Part shown: one piece after another, positions 9,775 through 17,678 of the stretch | How the letters are laid out: each line of letters starts with the position of its first letter | Position numbering within the stretch: position 1 is the first letter of the stretch | The notes under the pieces: model-generated | The model's database searches: none | What the model was told of the DNA's origin: nothing | Seen by the model: only the letters and a program-made list of their open reading frames with translations | Translations under genes and position numbers: made by a program | From: JBFWQM01 sp050249455 | GTDB taxonomy: Bacteria; Pseudomonadota; Alphaproteobacteria; MPNO01; VGEU01 | Direction: 5' to 3' | Assembly: GCA_050249455.1 (NCBI GenBank) | Contig: JBFWQM010000097.1 | Span: 1 to 17,979, forward strand | Length of the DNA: 17,979 nucleotides

Positions 9775-9885
9775 GTCCGCCGCCGTCGCGGGCGCCGCGC
9801 CGGCGCTAGCGCCTCACCAAAAAAACATTGGCATTTCGTGAGTTGGCGCCCGCATCGCGGACACGGCGACATTCTGCCGCGGGGG

Positions 9886-9901
9886 TGTTGCAATGCGGCG
9901 G
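9886..9901 (+). promoter_or_regulatory. Half-site resembling the sRNA upstream element
   Basis: GGTGTTGCAATGCGGC (about 9885-9900) agrees at 13 of 16 positions with GATGTTGCAACGCAGC at the start of sRNA copy 1. It lies between the two copies, about 135 bp before copy 2. It lacks the second arm of the dyad, so it may be a half-operator or a decayed remnant of the duplicated unit. Confidence 0.2.
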
Positions 9902-10020
9902 GGGCGAAACATCTCTCTATGTCATAAGACACGTCGAACAAGAGGCATCCGCTCAGCGCATAGGTGCCCGGACAACAAAGGGGTGGAACGTATCCGATTA
10001 TCCCCTTAGTTAGATGACTG

Positions 10021-10195
10021 TGGATGCTGCAACGCAACATGAGTTGCGGCGACGAGATTCCGCCCTGGCGCGTCATCCGCGACGGGCACCGAGTTCCCGG
10101 ACGCAAGGTCCGGGAAGGGGTCTTCGGACCCTACGTCTCCCAGACGTGAAGCCTCCCTGTTGACTTGCCGGGCCTTCGGGCCCGGCATTTTTTTT
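10021..10195 (+). ncRNA. abcR: AbcR-like (alpha-r15) small RNA, copy 2
   Basis: Second tandem copy, 420 bp downstream of the first. From 10081 to the terminator it differs from copy 1 at only two bases, one in the loop of the TTCCCGGA hairpin (T to C) and one in the terminator loop (CTCG to TTCG). The 5' 60 bases differ more, but changes in the first hairpin keep pairing (TGCTGCAAC with GTTGCGGCG, two G-U pairs), and the loop of the CGCG hairpin is replaced (TAGGC to TCATC) with the stem intact. This pattern argues for selection on RNA structure. The CUCCC loop (10133-10147) and CCUCCC single-stranded motif are identical, so both sRNAs should share targets, with different promoters allowing different expression. 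The 5' end is uncertain, as for copy 1. Confidence 0.8.
10167..10195 (+). terminator. Intrinsic terminator of sRNA copy 2
   Basis: GCCGGGCC-TTCG-GGCCCGGC (10167-10186) has a stabilising UUCG tetraloop and is followed by A and eight Ts. It separates the sRNA locus from the convergent msrP gene. Confidence 0.93.
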
Positions 10196-10230
10196 GTTCG
10201 CGGCCGCCGGCGCTGCGGACAGTCAACCGG

Positions 10231-11205
<975 letters not shown>

Positions 11206-11306
11206 GCGACGTCCCCTTGCCGGACTTTCCTGGTATTCGAGTTAGGGACAGGCCCGGTTACGCGGCCAATCAATTCTTTGTCACGCACGCGCCGCCAGCA
11301 AACGAA

Positions 11307-11331
11307 AAGGGCGGGTCCGAGACCCGCCCTT
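11307..11331 (-). terminator. Intrinsic terminator of dps
   Basis: A perfect 11-bp inverted repeat, AAGGGCGGGTC (11307-11317) and GACCCGCCCTT (11321-11331) with a 3-base loop, lies just after the dps stop. Read on the minus strand it is followed by TTTTCG, giving a recognisable U-tract. Confidence 0.8.
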
Positions 11332-11354
11332 GCGCCGAGAAGCCCGGCGCGCCG

Positions 11355-11882
11355 TCAGGCGATCTGGCTGCGCAGCATCCACGCGGTCTTCTCGTGGATC
11401 TGCATCCGCTGGGTCAGGAGGTCGGCCGTCGGCTCGTCGTTGGAGGCGTCCGCGGCGGGGAAGACCTGCCGCGCGGTGCGCACCACCGCCTCGTGGCCCT
11501 TCACCAGGTCGCGCACCATCGTCTCAGCGTCCGGCACGCCCTCGGCTTCCTCGATCGAGGACAGCTTGGCGTAGGCCGCGTAGCTGCCCGGCGCCGGGTG
11601 GCCCAGCGCGCGGATGCGCTCGGCGATCAGGTCGACCGCGGTCGCGAGCTCGGTGTACTGGGTCTCGAACATCAGATGCAGCGTGTTGAACAGCGGCCCC
11701 GTCACGTTCCAGTGGTAGTTGTGGGTCTTGAGGTAGAGGGTGTAGGTGTCGGCCAGCAGGTGCGACAGCCCCTCGGCGATCCGGCGCCGCTCGCCCTCGT
11801 CGATGCCGATGTCGATCGGCATGCCGCGGCCGCCGGTCAGGACGTCGTAGCCGGCATCCTTGCGCTTGCTCTTCTTGGACAT
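11355..11882 (-). CDS. dps: Dps family DNA-binding ferritin-like protein
   Basis: Dps forms a 12-subunit shell that oxidises Fe(II) with hydrogen peroxide, stores iron and often coats DNA in starvation or oxidative stress. The 175-residue protein carries the intersubunit ferroxidase ligands seen by alignment to E. coli Dps: His57 in HWNVTGPLF, His69 and Glu73 in LHLMFE, Asp84 and Glu88 in AVDLIAER. A lysine/arginine-rich N-terminal tail (MSKKSKRKD) would suit DNA binding. The ATG at 11882 has AAGGAAA eight or so bases upstream. It stands between the terminator of the EF-G-like gene and its own terminator, so it is probably a single-gene transcript. The upstream 90 bp has an AT-rich patch (CTAATTAAG) suitable for a promoter, but I could not assign a regulator site. 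Confidence 0.95.
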   Translation of the reverse strand: MSKKSKRKDAGYDVLTGGRGMPIDIGIDEGERRRIAEGLSHLLADTYTLYLKTHNYHWNVTGPLFNTLHLMFETQYTELATAVDLIAERIRALGHPAPGSYAAYAKLSSIEEAEGVPDAETMVRDLVKGHEAVVRTARQVFPAADASNDEPTADLLTQRMQIHEKTAWMLRSQIA

Positions 11883-11972
11883 GGCTTGGTTTCCTTCGAT
11901 CCGATCGTTGTGCCCCGCAGAGATGGGGCTTAATTAGAACGATTACAAGACGGAACCCGCCGTCCAAAGCAA

Positions 11973-12000
11973 CCGGGCGCTGCGGTTTCGCAGCGCCCGG
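11973..12000 (-). terminator. Intrinsic terminator of the EF-G-like gene
   Basis: A perfect 12-bp inverted repeat, CCGGGCGCTGCG (11973-11984) and CGCAGCGCCCGG (11989-12000) with a 4-base loop, starts 18 bases after the stop codon of the minus-strand GTPase gene. On the minus strand it is followed by TTGCTTT, a moderate U-tract. Confidence 0.8.
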
Positions 12001-12018
12001 TATCGGTGCGCGAGACGG

Positions 12019-14061
12019 TCAGGCGTGGGCGCCGGCCCGCTCCTTGTTGCCCTGGATGACCTGCTCGGCCAGCCGGCCGGTCAGCTCCTGGAGGTGATCG
12101 AACGCCGCGTGGAAGGTGCCGACGCCCTGGGTCAGCGAGCGCAGCTCGACGATCAGGTCGTGGATTTCCGACTGCGGCATGTGGGCCGAGATGGTGTCCC
12201 AGCCCTCCCAGCCCTCCTTGGGGGTATAGCCGAGGATCTGGCCGCGCCGCTGGCTGACCAGGCTGTGCACCTTGTTGGTGAAGTCGTTCGGCACCTCGAC
12301 GTCGATCTTCAGCACCGGCTCCAGCAGCACCGGTTCGCACTTGGGCATGCCCTCGCTCATCGCCACGCGGGCGGCAAGCTTGAACGCCATCTCGTTGCTG
12401 TCGACCGTGTGGTACTGGCCGTCGGTCAGGGTGACGGCGACGTCCACCACCGGGAACCCCAGCGGCCCGGCGTCGAGGAACTCGCGCACGCCGGTCTCCA
12501 CCGCCGGGATGAACTGGCGCGGCACCGAGCCGCCGACCACCTTCTCGGCGAACTGGAACCCGCTGCCGCGCGGCACCGGCGCGATGTCGATGTGGACGTC
12601 GCCGAACATGCCGTGGCCGCCGGTCTGCCGCTTGAACCGGCCGTGCTGGCTGGCCTGCTTGCGGATGGTCTCCTTGTACGGCACGCGCGGGCGCATCGAC
12701 TTGGTCGAGACGTTGTAGCGGGCCCGCAGCTTGTCCCCCGCGATCTGCAGGTGGATCTCGCCCTGCCCCTGCAGCAGCAGCTCGCGCGTCTCCGCGTTCT
12801 GGGTGTAGCTGAGCGACGGGTCTTCCTCGCACAGCCGCTGCAGCGCGCCGGTGAGCTTCACCTCGTCGGCGCGGTTTTCCGGCACGATGGCGAGGCCGTA
12901 GACGGGCACCAGCACCGCCGGCCACGGCCGCAGGCCATCCGGCGCCTTGCCCGACGGCGTCAGCACGGCGCCCGTCTTCACGTCGTCCATGCGCCCCAGC
13001 GCCACCACGTCGCCCGCCGTCGCGGTGGCGAGCTTCTTCGTCTGGCCGCCCATCATGGCGAGCAGCGCGCCGATGCGTTTGTCGCCCATCATCGCGCCGT
13101 CGGCGACCGTGCCGCGCCACACCCGCGCGATCGACAGCTTGCCAGAGTGCGCCGCGTGCAGGGTTTTGAACACCTGCAGCACCGCCTCGCCGTCGCCGGC
13201 GAGCCCATGCTTGCCGGCGGTCACCGACACCGGCGGCACCTCGTGGCGCAGCGCCTTGAGCAGACGCCGCACGCCGTGGTCGTGCTCCGCCGCGCCGAGC
13301 ATGACCGGCACGATCAGGTCCTCCCGCAGATCCTTGGCGAGCTGGTCGTAGATCTCCGCCGGCGGCGGCACCGCCTCCTCCAGCAACTTCTCCAGCAGCG
13401 CGTCGTCGAAGTCGGCGAGCGATTCCAGCAGCTGCTGGCGCGCCGCCTGCTCCTCGCCGGCGATCGCGTCCGGGATCGTGATCAGGTCGGACGGCTGGCC
13501 CGGCTTGTAGCGGTAGGCCCGCTCGCTGACCAGGTCGACGTAGCCGGTGATGCGGTCGCCCTCGCGGAACGGCACCTGGCGCAGCACCATCGGCCGCTTC
13601 GAATACGTCTGCAGGGTCTCCAGCACGTCGCGCACGGCGAGCGCGGAGACGTCCATCTTGTTGATGAACAGGAAATGCGGGATGTCGAGGTCGTCGAGCA
13701 GCTTCAGGAGCGGCGCCAGGGTCATGGCGCGCTCGGTCGACGGTTCGTAGACCACCACCGCGCAGTCCACCACCATCAGCGCGTTGATCGTCTCCTGCAT
13801 CAGTTCGATCGAGCCGGGGCAGTCGATGAAGGTCCACTTGTCGCCGAGATACTCGGTCGTGGCGACGTTGGGCTCGATGCTCATCTGGCGCGCGCGGGCT
13901 TCCGGCGCCGCGTCGCCGACGGTGTTGCCGTCCTTGATCGAGCCCTTGCGCGTGGTGGCGCCGGTGATCGACAGGATGCTTTCGAGAAGCGTGGTCTTTC
14001 CGCTGAGATAGGGGCCCACGATCGCGGCGCACCGCGGACCCGGATTTCCATTACGGCTCAT
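12019..14061 (-). CDS. EF-G-like translational GTPase (divergent FusA paralogue)
   Basis: A 680-residue protein with the whole EF-G layout. G domain: P-loop GPYLSGKT (16-23), switch region ARARQMSIEPNVATTE where true EF-G has RGITI, G3 motif DCPGS (80-84), NKMD (134-137). Then domain II, domain III (NAETRELLLQGQGEIHL), domain IV (VPYKETIRKQASQHGRFKRQ and QTGGHGMFGDVHIDI) and V (LVSQRRGQILGY). The histidine of the usual DxPGH motif, which helps trigger GTP hydrolysis, is a serine. This recalls the second, EF-G-like protein of many alphaproteobacteria, whose role is unclear; it is not in the rpsL-rpsG-fusA-tuf operon. The ATG at 14061 has AGGGGAG nine bases upstream; an upstream TTG at 14070 would lie too close to that site. 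It has its own terminator and stands alone. Confidence 0.93.
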   Translation of the reverse strand: MSRNGNPGPRCAAIVGPYLSGKTTLLESILSITGATTRKGSIKDGNTVGDAAPEARARQMSIEPNVATTEYLGDKWTFIDCPGSIELMQETINALMVVDCAVVVYEPSTERAMTLAPLLKLLDDLDIPHFLFINKMDVSALAVRDVLETLQTYSKRPMVLRQVPFREGDRITGYVDLVSERAYRYKPGQPSDLITIPDAIAGEEQAARQQLLESLADFDDALLEKLLEEAVPPPAEIYDQLAKDLREDLIVPVMLGAAEHDHGVRRLLKALRHEVPPVSVTAGKHGLAGDGEAVLQVFKTLHAAHSGKLSIARVWRGTVADGAMMGDKRIGALLAMMGGQTKKLATATAGDVVALGRMDDVKTGAVLTPSGKAPDGLRPWPAVLVPVYGLAIVPENRADEVKLTGALQRLCEEDPSLSYTQNAETRELLLQGQGEIHLQIAGDKLRARYNVSTKSMRPRVPYKETIRKQASQHGRFKRQTGGHGMFGDVHIDIAPVPRGSGFQFAEKVVGGSVPRQFIPAVETGVREFLDAGPLGFPVVDVAVTLTDGQYHTVDSNEMAFKLAARVAMSEGMPKCEPVLLEPVLKIDVEVPNDFTNKVHSLVSQRRGQILGYTPKEGWEGWDTISAHMPQSEIHDLIVELRSLTQGVGTFHAAFDHLQELTGRLAEQVIQGNKERAGAHA

Positions 14062-14621
14062 CAGCTGCAACTCCCCTGTTCCGCCGGCACCGCTGGAGCC
14101 GTTGGCGCGTGTGCGCTTCTATTCCGCGGTCCGGGAACCGCGGCGGGTCGTTGCGGTATCGGTCGATCCATTGTTCGGCGGCCACCCGCGCCATGCAAGC
14201 GGATTTCGTCGCCTCGACGCGAAACGATGGTGGCATGGAAGCGTCCACGTGTGCTTGCTGGGGCCATCGGCGCGGCGTTGCGCCCGCGTCCAAACGGCTG
14301 ACGACCGATCGTCTCCGGCATCGTCCGGAACGGGCCGCGGACCGCCGATTCGTTGGCGCTCGATGCGTATCGCTGCTGGCCGAGCGGCCTCGACTCGGCA
14401 TCGGCCATGGTGCACAGTGAGCGCGTTTCCACCGAGCTTTCCGCTGAGACGACGGCACTGTCGCTCGCTTGTTACCGGAGAAGAGCATTGCCGTCAGGCG
14501 ATACCGATCGATCGTCGCGCGGCGCCGCTGACCGCTCGGGGGCGCCGGCCCGCCGGGCCGGAGACATCGCTGGCCCGCGTCGCACCGCCAGCTCGATGGC
14601 CGAACGGCCTTGCGGACCCGG
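14062..14621. other. 560-bp divergent intergenic region without a credible gene
   Basis: Between the divergent EF-G-like and sensor-kinase genes I find no reading frame with protein-like composition; those present are Arg/Pro/Ser-rich and overlap one another on both strands. The text is less GC-rich than the flanking genes. It must hold both promoters. One clear hairpin, CCGGCCC-GCC-GGGCCGG (14545-14561), lies 60 bp upstream of the kinase start and has no T-tract, so it may be leader structure and not a terminator. No -35/-10 pair or sigma-factor motif convinced me. Confidence 0.5.
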
Positions 14622-16346
14622 ATGAACGCAGCGTCCACCCCCGCGCCGGACGCTGCCGCGACCGAGGCCGCGCCGTCGGCGACCGAACGCGAACGACGGT
14701 CGGCGCGTCGTCCGCGTGCCGTCGCAGTCGGCGTCTACCTGGTGGCTCTGACGCTGACCGCGGTCCTGCCCATGGTCGCACTATGGGCGGTCATCCTGGG
14801 CGAGCTGCAGGACCGTGACCAGGCCGGCGTCCTTGCCGAAGCCACGCACGAGTCGGTTGCGGTTGCGGAGCGCGTCGGGCAGCAGTTGCGTGACATGGTG
14901 ACGACGTCGTCGATCATCGCAACCTCGCCCGAACTTGCGGACGGCGATTTCGCCGCCCTGCATGCGCGCGCACGCGCGGCGATGCATGCGAGCAGCTATT
15001 ACATGCTCCTGGTGCGCCCCGACGGACAGCAGCTTCTCAACACGCGCGTTCCCTACGGGACGCCCTTGGCGAGAACGTCGGATATGAACGTGCTGGCGCA
15101 GGCGCTGTCCACGGGTCGCGCCATCGTGTCGGACCTGTTTTTCGGCCAGACGAGCCAGCGGTGGGTCTACAACGTCGTCTTTCCGCTGTCGGGTCCGTTT
15201 GCCGCTCGGGCGGGCGCGCTGATCCTTACGCAGAACGGATCGGAATTCGAGGCCGCTCTGGGCAAGGATCGTCTGCCCATCGGCTGGCACAGTGCGCTGA
15301 TCGACGGCGCCGGGAAGGTCATCGCTTCTACCGACGATTCCGCGGTCGGCAAGCCGCTGGCGCAAGCGTGGATGCAGCGGGATAAACTCGCCGACCGTCG
15401 CAGCGGCGCCGACACGACAGCGGACGAGATCATGTATGGATTCGCATCCGTCCCGAACACGTCCTGGTTGGCGGTCCGGTGGGGACCGACCGGAGCGGTG
15501 CAGCAGCATTTCGGCGAAGGCTGGCGCTGGCTAGTGGTGGGCACCTCCAGCATCCTGGTGATCGCCATGGCGGTCGGCATCTTTCTTGCCTACCGATTGC
15601 GGCAAGCGATCGCCGACTTGGCCAACCTCGCCCGACGCATCGGCGACGGCGCCGTCGTTTCGCCCGCATACACCGGCGTCCGCGAGGTCGACGACGTGTC
15701 GCAGGCGCTTTCCGAGACCTCGCTCAAGCTGCGGCAGGCCGAGGACCGGGTCCGCGTCGTCCTGCACGAGCTTTCCCATCGCACCAAGAACGTCACCCAG
15801 ATCACCGAGTCGCTGATCCGGCAGACCGGCCGGCACAGCGACAACCTCGGCGATTTCGTTTCCAGCCTGAGCCGACGCCTGCGCGGCCTGACCCAGTCGC
15901 TGACGCTGTTGACGTCTGAAGACTGGGGCGACGTGTCGATGCGCGCCCTGGTCGAGACGCAGCTACAGGTTTTTGCGGAAGCCGAATCGAGGGTGATGAT
16001 CGAGGGCGAGGATTTCCTGGCGCGCTCCGACGTCGCCAAGACGCTCGGCATGGTCGTGCACGAGCTCGGCACCAATGCGGTGAAGTACGGTGCGCTTTCC
16101 GTGCCCGACGGCCAGGTCCGCGTGACATGGTCGCAGGATGAGAGCGTCGCGGAGCCGGTTTTCCGCTTCGAATGGTCCGAAGCCGACGGCCCGGAGATCG
16201 GCAAGCTCGGCCGGAAGGGCTTCGGCTCTTACCTGATCGAGAGCAGCGTCAGGAGCCTCGGCGGCACCGCCGTCGTCGAGTTCTTCTCGAACGGGCTCCA
16301 GTGGCAGATCCGGACGCCGCTGGAGAACGTCCGGCGCGCGCACTGA
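14622..16346 (+). CDS. HWE-family sensor histidine kinase, membrane-bound, orphan
   Basis: A 574-residue sensor kinase. Transmembrane segment 1 is about 34-60 (VAVGVYLVALTLTAVLPMVA), followed by a periplasmic Cache-like sensor of about 240 residues (YYMLLVRPDGQQLLNTRVPY, WVYNVVFPLSG, ALIDGAGKVIAST), transmembrane segment 2 at about 303-323, a HAMP-like linker (RLRQAIADLANLARRIGDGA), then an HWE-type kinase core: phospho-acceptor His386 in ELSHRTKN, N-box HELGTNAVKYGAL (480-492), the family's W-x-E (WSE, 518-520) and G-box GFGSYLIESSV. HWE kinases often feed alphaproteobacterial general-stress (PhyR) or single-domain regulators. No response regulator is nearby. The ATG at 14622 is preferred; a TTG at 14610 is in frame. 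Base usage is visibly less GC-rich than its neighbours, which could mean transfer or relaxed bias. It converges on the aminotransferase gene with a 7-bp gap. Confidence 0.92.
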   Translation: MNAASTPAPDAAATEAAPSATERERRSARRPRAVAVGVYLVALTLTAVLPMVALWAVILGELQDRDQAGVLAEATHESVAVAERVGQQLRDMVTTSSIIATSPELADGDFAALHARARAAMHASSYYMLLVRPDGQQLLNTRVPYGTPLARTSDMNVLAQALSTGRAIVSDLFFGQTSQRWVYNVVFPLSGPFAARAGALILTQNGSEFEAALGKDRLPIGWHSALIDGAGKVIASTDDSAVGKPLAQAWMQRDKLADRRSGADTTADEIMYGFASVPNTSWLAVRWGPTGAVQQHFGEGWRWLVVGTSSILVIAMAVGIFLAYRLRQAIADLANLARRIGDGAVVSPAYTGVREVDDVSQALSETSLKLRQAEDRVRVVLHELSHRTKNVTQITESLIRQTGRHSDNLGDFVSSLSRRLRGLTQSLTLLTSEDWGDVSMRALVETQLQVFAEAESRVMIEGEDFLARSDVAKTLGMVVHELGTNAVKYGALSVPDGQVRVTWSQDESVAEPVFRFEWSEADGPEIGKLGRKGFGSYLIESSVRSLGGTAVVEFFSNGLQWQIRTPLENVRRAH

Positions 16347-16353
16347 CGGTCGG

Positions 16354-17559
16354 TCAATCGCGCAGCGCCGCGCAGGCCCGCTGGATGCGCCGGCAGGCGT
16401 CCTCCAGCAGTTCCGTCGCCGTGGCATAGGAGATCCGGAAATAGGGCGACAGCCCGAACGCCGCGCCCTGCACCACCGCGACGCCCTCGGTCTCCAGGAG
16501 ATAGGTCACGAACTCGGTGTCGCTGCCGATCTTCTGGCCGCTCGGCGCGGTCTTGCCGATGGTGCCGGCGCACGACGGATAGACGTAGAACGCGCCTTCC
16601 GGCGTGCGGCAGGTGATGCCCTTGGCCTGGTTGAGCATCGACACGACGAGGTCGCGGCGCTCCTTGAAGATCGCGTTGTGCCGGGGGATGAAGTCCTGCG
16701 GCCCGTTGAGCGCGGCGACCGTGGCCGCCTGGGTGATCGAGGACGCGTGCGTCGTCGAGTGCGACTGCACGTCGTTCATCGCCTTGATCAGCGCCTTCGG
16801 CCCGCCGGCATAGCCGAGCCGCCAGCCGGTCATGCAGTAGGACTTCGACACGCCGTTCATGGTCAAGGTGCGGTCGTACAGCCGCGGCTCGACCTGCAGC
16901 GGGGTGACGAACTCGAAATCGTCGTAGGTGACGTGCTCGTAGATGTCGTCGGACAGCAGCCACACATGCGGATGGCGCATCAGCACGTCGGTGAGGCCCT
17001 TCACCTCCGCCTTCGTATAGGCGGCGCCGGTCGGGTTCGACGGCGAGTTGAAGATCAGCCACTTGGTCTTGGGCGTGATCGCCGCCTCCAGCTCTGCCGG
17101 GGTCAGCTTGAAGCCGTTCTTCTCCTGCGCCGGCGCGAAGACCGGCGTGCCTTCGGCAAGGATCACCATGTCAGGGTAGGACACCCAGTAGGGCGCCGGG
17201 ATGATGACCTCGTCGCCCGGGTCGAGGGTGGCCATCATCGCGTTGAAGATCACCTGCTTGCCGCCGGTGCACACCGCGATCTGGTCGAGGCCATATTCGA
17301 TGCCGTTCTCGCGCTTGAACTTGCCGATGATCGCCTTGCGCAGCTCGATGGTGCCGGGCACCGGGGTGTACTTCGAATCGCCGCGCTGGATGGCGGCGAT
17401 CCCCGCCTCCTTGACGTTGTCCGGGGTGTCGAAGTCGGGCTCGCCGGCCCCCAGCCCGATCACGTCGCGCCCCGCCGCCTTCATCTCCACCACCTTGCCG
17501 GTCAGGGCATTGGTGGGGGACGGGGTGATCCGCGACAGGCGGGCGGCGATGATCGACAT
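16354..17559 (-). CDS. aatA: Aspartate aminotransferase, class I/II fold, subgroup Ib type
   Basis: A PLP enzyme exchanging the amino group between aspartate and glutamate (some relatives also use prephenate). The 401-residue protein has the family's landmarks: LSRITPSPT near the start, GLGAGEPDFDTP (35-46), Tyr64 in SKYTPVPG, CTGGKQ (97-102), Asn175 in NSPSNPTG, Asp204 and Tyr207 in SDDIYEH, the PLP-binding Lys239 in NGVSKSYCMTGWRLGY, THASSITQAA and the carboxylate-binding Arg375 in YFRISYAT. Length and motifs fit the subgroup Ib enzymes common in alphaproteobacteria. No truncation or missing catalytic residue. The start at 17559 gives MSIIAARLSRITPSPT, the standard opening. It is divergent from uvrB across about 120 bp; no terminator separates it from the convergent kinase gene. 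Confidence 0.95.
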   Translation of the reverse strand: MSIIAARLSRITPSPTNALTGKVVEMKAAGRDVIGLGAGEPDFDTPDNVKEAGIAAIQRGDSKYTPVPGTIELRKAIIGKFKRENGIEYGLDQIAVCTGGKQVIFNAMMATLDPGDEVIIPAPYWVSYPDMVILAEGTPVFAPAQEKNGFKLTPAELEAAITPKTKWLIFNSPSNPTGAAYTKAEVKGLTDVLMRHPHVWLLSDDIYEHVTYDDFEFVTPLQVEPRLYDRTLTMNGVSKSYCMTGWRLGYAGGPKALIKAMNDVQSHSTTHASSITQAATVAALNGPQDFIPRHNAIFKERRDLVVSMLNQAKGITCRTPEGAFYVYPSCAGTIGKTAPSGQKIGSDTEFVTYLLETEGVAVVQGAAFGLSPYFRISYATATELLEDACRRIQRACAALRD

Positions 17560-17678
17560 GACGGGGCTCGTTGGGTTGGAACTGAGGCGGCGGCACCCTA
17601 GCGCCGCCGGGGCGGCCGGCGCAACGGCTGTATGGCCGGCCGGCTGACAACCGCGGGCCGGCGCGCCATATTACCGCC

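Noticed and set aside
9985..10011. GGAAC followed 19 bases later by GTT upstream of sRNA copy 2, like a general-stress (EcfG) promoter
   Set aside because: The spacer is one to three bases longer than the usual GGAAC-N16/17-CGTT and the -10 base C is missing, so the match is not better than chance.
9602..10195. 6S RNA or SRP RNA as an alternative identity for the duplicated RNA
   Set aside because: There is no long 6S rod with a central bubble and no SRP GGAAG/GCAGCC apical loop; the multi-hairpin layout with CUCCC motifs and an intrinsic terminator fits a trans-acting sRNA better.
11925..11950. TTAATTAGAACGATTACAAG upstream of dps, resembling an Irr/Fur-type iron box
   Set aside because: Only half of the expected TTTAGAA/TTCTAAA dyad is present; it is better described as an AT-rich promoter region.
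14051..14193. Minus-strand frame giving MARVAAEQWIDRYRNDPPRF and onward, just upstream of and overlapping the EF-G-like start
   Set aside because: There is no ribosome binding site, it overlaps the translation start of the real gene out of frame, and it has an Arg-rich low-complexity end.
12025..14301. A 758-codon frame antisense to the EF-G-like gene
   Set aside because: The composition is that of a shadow frame (RRH, DVDV repeats) and it lies wholly over an unmistakable EF-G-like coding sequence.
14327..14354. GGAAC with CGTT 19 bases downstream, upstream of the HWE kinase
   Set aside because: The spacing is too long for an EcfG promoter, and the site is over 260 bp from the kinase start.
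17560..17678. LexA/SOS box upstream of uvrB
   Set aside because: Only a single GAAC is present; no GTTC-N7-GTTC or GAAC-N7-GAAC pair could be found.
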